Source: an uncultured Actinomycetes bacterium (GTDB lineage Bacteria; Actinomycetota; Acidimicrobiia; Acidimicrobiales; Acidimicrobilacustridaceae). From it: a DNA stretch of 5,883 bases. A model generated the notes under the pieces. It did no database searches. It was not told where the DNA came from and saw nothing but the letters and a program-made list of their open reading frames with translations. The position numbers were made by a program, and so were the translations under genes. Shown in pieces: positions 1 to 5,586 of the stretch; within the stretch, counting starts at the first letter, position 1; each line of letters opens with the position of its first letter. Location of the stretch: positions 1 to 5,883 of the forward strand of contig CAMFLJ010000247.1 in NCBI GenBank assembly GCA_945957335.1, read 5' to 3'.

Positions 1-1011
1 GCGCAGCACCGTGCCGACGATCGAGCCGCGGCGGAGCTCGGCCCAGCGGCTGCGGCGGCTCGCCCCCAGCACGAGCTGGGTGGCGTGGCGGGCCCGGGCG
101 AAGTCGCACAGCGCGCTGGCGATGTCGGGGCCGACGACCTCGTGGTAGCGGCCGCCGAGGTCGGCGAGCAGGCGGCGGTGCTCCTCGAGGCGGGCCTGGT
201 CGACGGGGCGCCCGGGCTGCTGCACGTGCACGCCGATGAGCTCGGCCGTGGACCGGCGGGCCAGGCGGGCCGCCCGGCGGATCAGGCGGTCGCCGCTCGG
301 GGCGCCGGTGAGCGCCACGACCACCCGCTCGCGGGTCTCCCAGCGCTCGGCGTGCTCGCTGTCGTGGAGCCGCTCGTCGACCTGGTCGGCCACCCACAGC
401 AGGGCCAGCTCGCGAAGGGCCGCCAGGGTGTCGGGGCGGAAGCGGCCGTCGAGGGCGGCGTCGACCTCGGACGCGGGGACGACGTTGCCGTGCACGACGC
501 GGCGCCGCAGGGCCTCGGGGGTCATGTCGACGAGCTCGACCTGGTCGGCGCCGCGCACCACGCCGTCGGGCACAACCTCGGCCGAGCGCACCCCGACGAC
601 CCGCTCGACCACGTCCTGGAGCGACTGCATCGACTCGATGCCGACGGTGGCGAGCACGTCGATGCCGTTGTCGAGCAGCTCGGCCACGTCCTGGTGGCGC
701 GAGCGGTTGCGCGAGCCGGGGGCGTTGGTGTGGGCGAGGTCGTCGACCACCGCCACCGAGGGGTGGCGGGCCAGAACCGCCTCCACATCGAGCTCCTCGA
801 CCTCGTGGCCGTCGACCACCGCGGTGCGGCGGGGGACGATCTCGAGGTCGTGGAGCATCGCCGCGGTGCGCGGCCGGCCCCGGGTGTCGGCGTAGGCGAC
901 GACCACGTCGGTGCCGCGCTCGTGGCGACGCCGGGCCTCGTCGAGCACGGCGTAGGTCTTGCCGACGCCCGGGGCGGCACCCAGGTAGATGCGCAGACGG
1001 CCCCGGCTCAC
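1..1011 (-). CDS. KdpD-type sensor protein, N-terminal part (gene runs off the left edge)
   Basis: The 337 visible residues are the input half of a KdpD-family K+/turgor sensor. The KdpD domain (about residues 5-215) has a Walker A motif GAAPGVGKT at 11-19 and the Walker B-like VVDDLAHTNAPGSR at 88-101, followed by ADQVELVD at 155-162 and ALRELALLWVADQVDERL at 198-215. A Usp-like domain follows (about 228-337) with the typical LVLGASRRSRWAELRRGSIV near the cut end. In complete KdpD proteins a membrane region and a kinase core come next; neither is inside the window, so kinase activity is not shown. The start is GTG at 1011, ten bases after the stop of the upstream permease gene. There is no clear Shine-Dalgarno sequence, so translational coupling is likely. 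Departures from the family: the usual NVQHLESL reads GIESMQSL (124-131), and the usual RWQD reads RHQD (105-108). A stand-alone KdpD/Usp protein without a kinase is the main alternative. Confidence 0.93.
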   Translation of the reverse strand, partial: MSRGRLRIYLGAAPGVGKTYAVLDEARRRHERGTDVVVAYADTRGRPRTAAMLHDLEIVPRRTAVVDGHEVEELDVEAVLARHPSVAVVDDLAHTNAPGSRNRSRHQDVAELLDNGIDVLATVGIESMQSLQDVVERVVGVRSAEVVPDGVVRGADQVELVDMTPEALRRRVVHGNVVPASEVDAALDGRFRPDTLAALRELALLWVADQVDERLHDSEHAERWETRERVVVALTGAPSGDRLIRRAARLARRSTAELIGVHVQQPGRPVDQARLEEHRRLLADLGGRYHEVVGPDIASALCDFARARHATQLVLGASRRSRWAELRRGSIVGTVLR

Positions 1012-1021
1012 GCCGCCGAGC

Positions 1022-3004
1022 CTACGGCGTGAGGGCCTCGACATCGTCCTCGTCGAGCACCGGATCACCCATGTGGAAGGGCACGAACGTGACGTTCACG
1101 TGGGGCACGTCGGCCAGGGTCTTGGCCATGGAGTCGGCGGTGCGGTCGTGCAGGAGCCGGTGCCAGAACCGCGTGTACTCGCGCCGGGGGATGAGCACGG
1201 TCAGCTCGGTGCGCCCGTCGGAGGTCTCCATCACCGCCATCTCGAGCAGTGCCCGGTTGATGCGGCGGTTGGGGCAGTCGACGATCTCGAGCGGCACGCG
1301 GTCGAGGCCGAGCTCGGTCCACTGGAGCATGAGGTCGTCGGCGTGCTCCTCGTCGATGGCGATGTGGACCGCCCGGAGCACGTCGGGGGAGAGGGTGCGG
1401 CCGTACTGGAGGGCCCGGGCGGTGCTCATGTCGAGGTCGCCGACCATGACCATCACGGAGTGGGCCCGGCGCACCTTCATCGAGCCGACCTTGCGGGCCT
1501 CGACCTTGAGCTCCTTCTTCTCCGACTCGTACTGGTGGTTCAGCCGCACGAGCAGGGCCACCATGATCGGGACGAGGACCATGATGAACCAGGCGCCACC
1601 GGTGAACTTGAAGACGCCGATCACGATGGTCACCACACCGGTGGTCACCGCACCGAGGCCGTTCACGACGAGGCCGACCTTCCAGCCCTTCTCCTTGTCC
1701 TTGATGTGCTTGCGGGCCATGCCGGTCTGGCTGAGCGTGAAGCTGGTGAACACGCCGATGGCGTAGAGCGGGATCAGCTTGGTGACGTCCGCCTGGAAGA
1801 TGATCACGGGCACGGCACCGGCGATCGCCAGGGCGATGATGCCGTTGGAGAACACCAGCCGGTGGCCTCGCTTGGTGAGCTGTTTGGGCATGAAGGCGTC
1901 GTCGGCGTGGAAGCTGGCGAGCCGGGGGAAGTCGGCGAAGCTCGTGTTGGCGGCGAGCACCAGGATCAGGAACGTGGCCGCCTGGGTGAAGAGGAACAGC
2001 GCGTGCCCGAGCGAGCCGCTGCCGTAGACGGCGTTGGCGATCTGGGAGATGACGGTCTCGGACTCGCTGGGGACGACGTGCATCTTGGCGGCGAGCCACG
2101 AGATGCCGATGAACATCGAGCCGAGCAGCACGCCCATGACGGTGAGGGTCTCCCGGGCGTGCTTCCACTCGACCGGCTTGAAGGCGGGGACGCCGTTGGA
2201 GATGGCCTCGACGCCGGTCATGGCGGCGCCGCCGGAGGCGAAGGCGTGGAGGACCAGCACGATGGTGGCGGCGCCGGTGGCCTCGAGGGCGGCCGGGTCG
2301 GCGGGCACCACGTACTGGAGGCCGCCGCCGAACACCGCCTTGTAGAGCCCCGTGATGATCATCAGGAACATCGAGATGATGAACAGGTAGGTCGGGACGG
2401 CGAAGATCTTCCCGGACTCCTTCACGCCGCGCAGGTTGCCCACGCAGATGATGGCGATGAAGAGCAGGGCCAGCGGGACCCGGTAGGCGTAGAGCGGGCT
2501 GAACGCCGAGTAGAGGGCGGCCACGCCGGCCGACACCGACACCGACACGGTGAGGATGTAGTCGGTGAGGAGGGCGACGCCGGCGACCTGGGCGGGCAGC
2601 AGGCCGAGGTTGTCCTTGGTGACGATGTAGGCGCCACCGGCGGAGGGGTAGGCCTTGATCGTCTGGCGGTAGCTGAAGATCAGGATCACCAGGACCGCCA
2701 CGAGGGCGAGGGTGATCGGCACCAGGTAGCTGAAGGCGAGGAGGCCGATGCCGCCGACGCCGAGCAGCAGGGTGCGGAGGATCTCCTCACTGGCGTACGC
2801 CGTCGACGACAGGGCGTCGGAGGCGAACACGGCCAGGGCGGTGGGCTTGCCGAGGCGCTCGTGGGCGAGCTGGTCGTTGGTCAGCGGCTGGCCGAGGATC
2901 TTGTTCTTCACCCGGTAGGCGCGCGACTCGGGGATGTCGACCTTCGGCACCGGGGGGAGCGGGCGGATCGCGGTGCGGTCCTTGACGAGCGTGGAGTCCG
3001 ACAT
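1022..3004 (-). CDS. KimA-like K+ transporter (KUP/APC superfamily permease) with cytoplasmic C-terminal domain
   Basis: This is a complete 660-residue inner-membrane permease, probably proton-driven K+ uptake as in Bacillus KimA (formerly YdaO). I see a hydrophilic proline-containing N-terminus (1-50), then about 12 membrane segments between 53 and 490, then a soluble C-terminal domain (about 505-645) like the cytoplasmic domain of KimA. Family signatures are SDALSSTAYASEE (62-74), SYRQTIKAYPSAGGAYIV (111-128), TDYILTVSVSVSAG (147-160), NLRGVKESG (190-198), GVEAISNGVPAFKP (264-277) and NTSFADFPRLASF (353-365). ATG at 3004 is chosen because it precedes the conserved region and no better start is visible; a Shine-Dalgarno sequence is weak or absent. 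KimA homologues are usually about 600 residues; the extra length lies at the two ends. The gene is first in a likely operon with the KdpD-type gene, which suggests K+ uptake linked to K+/turgor sensing. Databases may label it only as an APC family amino-acid permease; K+ as substrate is inferred from the family. Confidence 0.92.
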   Translation of the reverse strand: MSDSTLVKDRTAIRPLPPVPKVDIPESRAYRVKNKILGQPLTNDQLAHERLGKPTALAVFASDALSSTAYASEEILRTLLLGVGGIGLLAFSYLVPITLALVAVLVILIFSYRQTIKAYPSAGGAYIVTKDNLGLLPAQVAGVALLTDYILTVSVSVSAGVAALYSAFSPLYAYRVPLALLFIAIICVGNLRGVKESGKIFAVPTYLFIISMFLMIITGLYKAVFGGGLQYVVPADPAALEATGAATIVLVLHAFASGGAAMTGVEAISNGVPAFKPVEWKHARETLTVMGVLLGSMFIGISWLAAKMHVVPSESETVISQIANAVYGSGSLGHALFLFTQAATFLILVLAANTSFADFPRLASFHADDAFMPKQLTKRGHRLVFSNGIIALAIAGAVPVIIFQADVTKLIPLYAIGVFTSFTLSQTGMARKHIKDKEKGWKVGLVVNGLGAVTTGVVTIVIGVFKFTGGAWFIMVLVPIMVALLVRLNHQYESEKKELKVEARKVGSMKVRRAHSVMVMVGDLDMSTARALQYGRTLSPDVLRAVHIAIDEEHADDLMLQWTELGLDRVPLEIVDCPNRRINRALLEMAVMETSDGRTELTVLIPRREYTRFWHRLLHDRTADSMAKTLADVPHVNVTFVPFHMGDPVLDEDDVEALTP

Positions 3005-3336
3005 GGCTCGAAGTAGACCGCCCGTTCGGGGCCCTGTGAACCGGCTGCGGGCGATCTTGACGGCGCCTTAGCGGGTGCGCCCCGGACTTTTCCGTGGTCG
3101 ATATGCAGGGGTGCCCGGCCTCGGAGCCGGCCCGGTCCCGGTGTCGGTTCGCGGTCGGTCCGCGGGGCGCTTCGGAGCCGGCCGGGAGCCCGCCCGGGCG
3201 GTGCGCGGGGCTGGTCCGATCCGCCCGGACGCGGTGGGGCTATGGTCCCGATCGCTTGCCAATGCAACACATCAGCCGATCGGTCGGGGATCCGCGTCGT
3301 GGCTCACGTCGACACAGCACTGGACGGGGAACCTCG
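3005..3336. other. Divergent intergenic region between permease and ATPase genes
   Basis: About 330 bases separate the permease start (minus strand) from the earliest plausible start of the ATPase gene (plus strand), so promoters for both should lie here. The stretch is very GC-rich; the least GC-rich patch is about 3241-3275. On the minus strand, TTGCAT (3268-3263) and CATAGC (3245-3240) are 17 bases apart, a weak -35/-10 pair. On the plus strand TATGGT (3241-3246) resembles a -10 but has no -35 partner. A 12-bp direct repeat lies at 3121-3132 and 3172-3183, and a palindrome CCGATCGG at 3276-3283. I found no tRNA, no convincing riboswitch and no small gene with coding-like codon use. The reading frames through it are arginine/proline-rich shadows. 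Confidence 0.6.
3121..3183. repeat. 12-bp direct repeat pair in the divergent promoter region
   Basis: TCGGAGCCGGCC occurs at 3121-3132 and again at 3172-3183. The copies are identical and start 51 bases apart, close to five helical turns. They lie upstream of the permease gene and of the ATPase gene. They could be a paired protein-binding site; in DNA this GC-rich, chance repetition is also possible. Confidence 0.45.
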
Positions 3337-3339
3337 GTG
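3322..3339 (+). promoter_or_regulatory. Ribosome binding site candidate favouring an alternative GTG start
   Basis: GGGGA at 3326-3330 is followed after six bases by GTG at 3337, in frame with the ATPase gene. The ATG at 3358 also has a GGGGA (3341-3345), but twelve bases away, which is too far for an ideal site. This makes the N-terminus uncertain by seven residues. Confidence 0.35.
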
Positions 3340-3357
3340 CGGGGATGGCCCCACGCC

Positions 3358-3735
3358 ATGACCGGCGGCGTGTTCGTGGTCTCCGAGGAGTTCCCCGCCG
3401 AGCTCTCGACCCCCGCCGCCGCACGGCGCTTCGTGGCAGGCGCGCTGCGGGCCGCCGGCGTGACCGAGGGTGAGGCCGTGCCGGTGGTGGTGAGCGAGCT
3501 GGTGACCAACTCGGTGCTGCACGCCGGCACCCCGTCGACGGTGGTCGTGAGCGTCGACACGGTCAGCGTCCGGATCGAGGTCCACGACGCCGACCCCACC
3601 CTGCCGACGATGCGCACGCCGACGCCCGAGACGGTCACGGGCCGGGGGCTGGTGCTCGTCGACGCCCTGACCGACCGGTGGGGGTGCGCCCCCGACGGCG
3701 CGGGCAAGGTCGTCTGGTTCGAGCTCGACCGCTGA
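3358..3735 (+). CDS. Orphan anti-sigma/RsbW-type ATP-binding protein (HATPase_c_2 family)
   Basis: This is a small 125-residue soluble protein with the GHKL (histidine-kinase-like) ATPase fold. The N box is SELVTNSVLHAG (46-57; E47, N51 and H55 in the usual places). The G1-like segment is RIEVHDADP (72-80), the G2-like segment is TGRGLVLVDALTDRWG (94-109), and the end is GKVVWFEL (116-123). Such proteins are serine kinases or partner-switching regulators that bind sigma factors or STAS-domain anti-anti-sigma factors. In Actinomycetota many are orphans of unknown target, and no sigma factor or STAS gene is next to this one. The length is typical. ATG 3358 lies about ten residues before the conserved FPAE segment. 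An in-frame GTG at 3337 would add seven residues and has a better-spaced GGGGA (3326-3330), so it may be the real start. It is transcribed divergently from the permease. The ATP-binding assignment is firm; the partner and the process controlled are unknown. Confidence 0.88.
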   Translation: MTGGVFVVSEEFPAELSTPAAARRFVAGALRAAGVTEGEAVPVVVSELVTNSVLHAGTPSTVVVSVDTVSVRIEVHDADPTLPTMRTPTPETVTGRGLVLVDALTDRWGCAPDGAGKVVWFELDR

Positions 3736-3767
3736 GCCTCACTCGGCCCTCGCAGTCGGGTAGAACA

Positions 3768-3798
3768 GCGGCGCCCGGATCGGCCGGGTGGGTGCCGC
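3768..3798 (+). other. GC-rich stem-loop in the leader of the hydrolase gene
   Basis: CCCGG (3774-3778) pairs with CCGGG (3784-3788) around a five-base loop. Outside this, GCGGC (3768-3772) pairs with GCCGC (3794-3798) across an internal bulge. It lies between the ATPase stop and the hydrolase ATG. No T-run follows, so a classical terminator is not indicated; it could attenuate read-through or structure the 5' leader. TAGAAC at 3761-3766 just upstream is a weak -10 candidate for a separate hydrolase promoter. Confidence 0.3.
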
Positions 3799-3826
3799 CG
3801 GGGGGTGGCCGACGATCGGGGGGACC

Positions 3827-4681
3827 ATGCGCTGGACGATCGGTGACGTGACCGTGACGAAGGTGGTCGAGCTGGTGCAGCCGCTGCCGCTCGTGGGGCT
3901 GCTGCCCGACGCCACGCCCGAGGCCGTGGCGCCCCACGCCGGTTGGCTGGCGCCGCACTTCTACGACGCCGAGGGCCAGACCGACCTCTCGATCCACTCG
4001 CTCGTGGTCGAGAGCGGGGGCCTGCGGATCCTCGTCGACACGTGCGTCGGTGACCGGGAGATCGAGGGCCTGCCCGGGCTGCGGGGGCCGGCCGAGTTCC
4101 CCGACCGGCTCGCCGCGGCCGGGTTCCCGGTCGAGTCGATCGACGTCGTGTGCTGCACACACCTGCACTTCGACCACGTGGGCTGGAACACCCGGCTCGA
4201 GGACGGACGGTGGGTGCCGACCTTCCCGAACGCCCGCTACCTGTTCTGCCGGCCCGAGTGGGAGCACTGGTCGACCAACCCGCCCGGCCACTACACGTCG
4301 GGCCTGGGCGACACGGTGCGCCCCGTGATCGACGCCGGCCTGGCCGATCTGGTCGAGCCCGACCACGTCGTCACCGACGAGGTGCGCTTCGTGCCGTCGC
4401 ACGGCCACTCGCCGGGGCACGTGTCGGTGCTGATCAGCTCCCACGGGGAGCAGGCACTGATCACCGGTGACGCCACCCACCACCCGGTGCAGTGGGCCGA
4501 GCCCGACTGGGGCATGGCCGCCGACTCCGACTCGGCGATGGCGGCAGCCACCCGTCGCCGGCTCCGTGACGAGCACGGCACCGCCGGCACGCTCATCCTG
4601 GGCACGCACTACGCGGCGCCCAGCGCTGGTCGCATCGTCGCCGATGGCGACGCCTGGCGCTTCGTCGCCGAGCCCGGCTGA
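3827..4681 (+). CDS. Metallo-beta-lactamase-fold metal-dependent hydrolase
   Basis: A complete 284-residue MBL-fold enzyme with no signal peptide, so probably cytoplasmic. The metal-binding motif THLHFDHVG is at 111-119 (H112, H114, D116, H117). The next metal ligand is H192 or H194 in the segment SHGHSPGH (191-198), then D215 in ITGDATHHP (212-220) and H261 in LGTHYAAPSAG (259-269), which completes a binuclear site. The N-terminal strands (LVVESGGLRILVDTCVGD, 59-76) and the insert PNARYLFCRPEWEHW (134-148) match the broad group that includes quorum-quenching lactonases and methyl-parathion-hydrolase-like enzymes. The substrate cannot be read from the sequence. ATG 3827 is preceded by GGGGGGA (3818-3824); an in-frame GTG at 3788 would add 13 glycine-rich residues that look non-coding and fall in a stem-loop. 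It lies 91 bases after the ATPase gene on the same strand, so co-transcription is possible but not shown. It is convergent with the next gene. Confidence 0.93.
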   Translation: MRWTIGDVTVTKVVELVQPLPLVGLLPDATPEAVAPHAGWLAPHFYDAEGQTDLSIHSLVVESGGLRILVDTCVGDREIEGLPGLRGPAEFPDRLAAAGFPVESIDVVCCTHLHFDHVGWNTRLEDGRWVPTFPNARYLFCRPEWEHWSTNPPGHYTSGLGDTVRPVIDAGLADLVEPDHVVTDEVRFVPSHGHSPGHVSVLISSHGEQALITGDATHHPVQWAEPDWGMAADSDSAMAAATRRRLRDEHGTAGTLILGTHYAAPSAGRIVADGDAWRFVAEPG

Positions 4682-4700
4682 ACCGACCCGCTGCCGGGCT
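4671..4700 (+). terminator. Possible terminator hairpin at the end of the hydrolase gene
   Basis: A perfect 8-base inverted repeat, AGCCCGGC (4671-4678) and GCCGGGCT (4693-4700), flanks a 14-base loop that contains the stop codon of the hydrolase gene. It opens the 87-base gap between two convergent genes, where a terminator is expected. There is no following T-run, so it is not a canonical intrinsic terminator; high-GC Actinomycetota often lack T-runs. Confidence 0.35.
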
Positions 4701-4768
4701 GACGACCCTGATCGGTCAGCCGCGCCGGCCGAGCCGATGCGCCGCCGGGCACTGCCACCTGCGATCGC

Positions 4769-5389
4769 TCAGCCGGGCCGGCGCTGGAGCCGGCGGCGCG
4801 TCGCCAGTGCGGTGCCGAGACCGGTGAACGCGGCGAGCACGATCGCGGCCCATCGGAGGGGTCCGTCGGCGGCCTCGACCGGATCGAGTGGCAGGGCGGC
4901 GGCCACCACGGTGCGGCCGGCCACCCCGGGCTGGCTGGGCAGGGTCGTGGCGGCCACCCGGTAGCGGCGCTGCTGGAGGCCGTCGTCGCCGACGAAGGTG
5001 CTCAGCTGGGTCGTTGCCGGCCGGGGCACCTCCACGACCATCGCCCGGTCGGCGGGCGGTCCGGTCGACTCCACCACGACTCCGGGCGACTGCAGCACCT
5101 GCAGCGCGATGGCGGGGTCGGTCGCCTCGAGTGCTCCGGACCGAGCGACCGACGTGGCCTCGGACGCCGAGGCTGAGGTGGTCCGTCGCTCGAGGTCGTC
5201 CGTCGCTCGGGACCGGATGGCTCCTGCCACGAAGCCGCCCACCACCATCACGCAGCAGGCCACGGCGACGCCCACCGCCGCGGCGACGAGGGCGGGAGAC
5301 GCTCGACGGTCGGGCGCTCGGCGGCTCGCGTCATCGTCGGTGACGGGCACCAGCGGTCGACCGTCGGCGTCCAGGAGCTCGATCTCCAC
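4769..5389 (-). CDS. Membrane-anchored sensor-like protein without kinase domain (hypothetical)
   Basis: A 206-residue protein of unknown function. It has a short cytoplasmic N-terminus (1-32), a first membrane segment (about 33-57, rich in A, V and G, with CC at 45-46), an extracytoplasmic region (about 60-177), a second membrane segment (about 178-197) and a final RRRLQRRPG. The outer region, with VLQSPGVVVES (98-108), RYRVAATTLP (142-151) and GRTVVAAALPLDPVEAA (158-174), has the look of the periplasmic sensor region of actinobacterial histidine kinases. There the second membrane helix leads into HAMP and kinase domains; here the protein stops just after it. Nothing resembling HAMP follows before the convergent hydrolase gene. 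It may be a truncated kinase or a stand-alone sensor or regulator. The start is GTG at 5389, with no strong ribosome binding site. The frame stays open upstream but offers no ATG, GTG or TTG. Codon use is good throughout, which supports a translated gene. Confidence 0.68.
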   Translation of the reverse strand: MEIELLDADGRPLVPVTDDDASRRAPDRRASPALVAAAVGVAVACCVMVVGGFVAGAIRSRATDDLERRTTSASASEATSVARSGALEATDPAIALQVLQSPGVVVESTGPPADRAMVVEVPRPATTQLSTFVGDDGLQQRRYRVAATTLPSQPGVAGRTVVAAALPLDPVEAADGPLRWAAIVLAAFTGLGTALATRRRLQRRPG

Positions 5390-5424
5390 GCCGAGATTCT
5401 GGTGCTCGACCGCGATGGCGCGTC

Positions 5425-5586
5425 GGGTCGACGGACCTGTGGCGGATCGTCGACGTCGTCTCGGACGAGCTGGAATGGGCCGACCGGTGCTGGTTCGACC
5501 GTTGCAGGCTCGAGTCGCTCCGGACGGTGCCGGGCCGAGCCGGTCGTTGTCGTGCCGGTCAGCCGGTGTCGAAGAGCGCGCCCTGA
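5425..5586 (+). pseudogene. Possible gene remnant: coding-like frame with no start codon
   Basis: In this plus-strand frame about 36 consecutive codons (5428-5535) have G or C in the third position, with only two exceptions. They give a protein-like composition (DLWRIVDVVSDELEW, then ADRCWFDRCRLESLR), unlike the Arg/Pro-rich shadow frames around it. The frame then turns Arg/Gly-rich and ends at TGA 5584-5586. No ATG, GTG or TTG precedes the good stretch in this frame back to the stop at 5341-5343, so it cannot be a normal intact gene. I do not recognise the protein family. It overlaps the stop end of the minus-strand gene at the right edge. It could also be chance. Confidence 0.3.

Noticed and set aside
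85..1032. A 315-codon plus-strand frame, and a further one at 236-895.
   Set aside because: Both are shadows of the KdpD-type gene on the minus strand, which has Walker motifs and stays open over the full 1011 bases.
989..3016. A 675-codon open frame on the plus strand opposite the permease gene.
   Set aside because: Its translation is dominated by G, H, D, E and V without domains, the usual antisense shadow of a GC-rich membrane-protein gene. The minus-strand permease has clear family motifs over the same span.
3005..3240. A c-di-AMP (ydaO-type) riboswitch upstream of the KimA-like gene, as in Bacillus.
   Set aside because: I read the minus strand for the conserved riboswitch core segments and did not find them. 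A covariance-model search would be decisive.
2908..3270. A minus-strand frame entering the 5' end of the permease gene.
   Set aside because: Arg/Pro-rich, in another frame than the permease, with no motif; it is mostly intergenic DNA.
3240..4609. Long minus-strand frames at 3240-4160 and 3635-4609.
   Set aside because: Arg/Ser/Pro- or His/Val/Gly-rich shadows of the ATPase and hydrolase genes, without recognisable motifs.
4700..4768. A further gene or a HAMP/kinase continuation between the sensor-like gene and the hydrolase gene.
   Set aside because: The gap is too short and gives no HAMP-like translation in any minus-strand frame.
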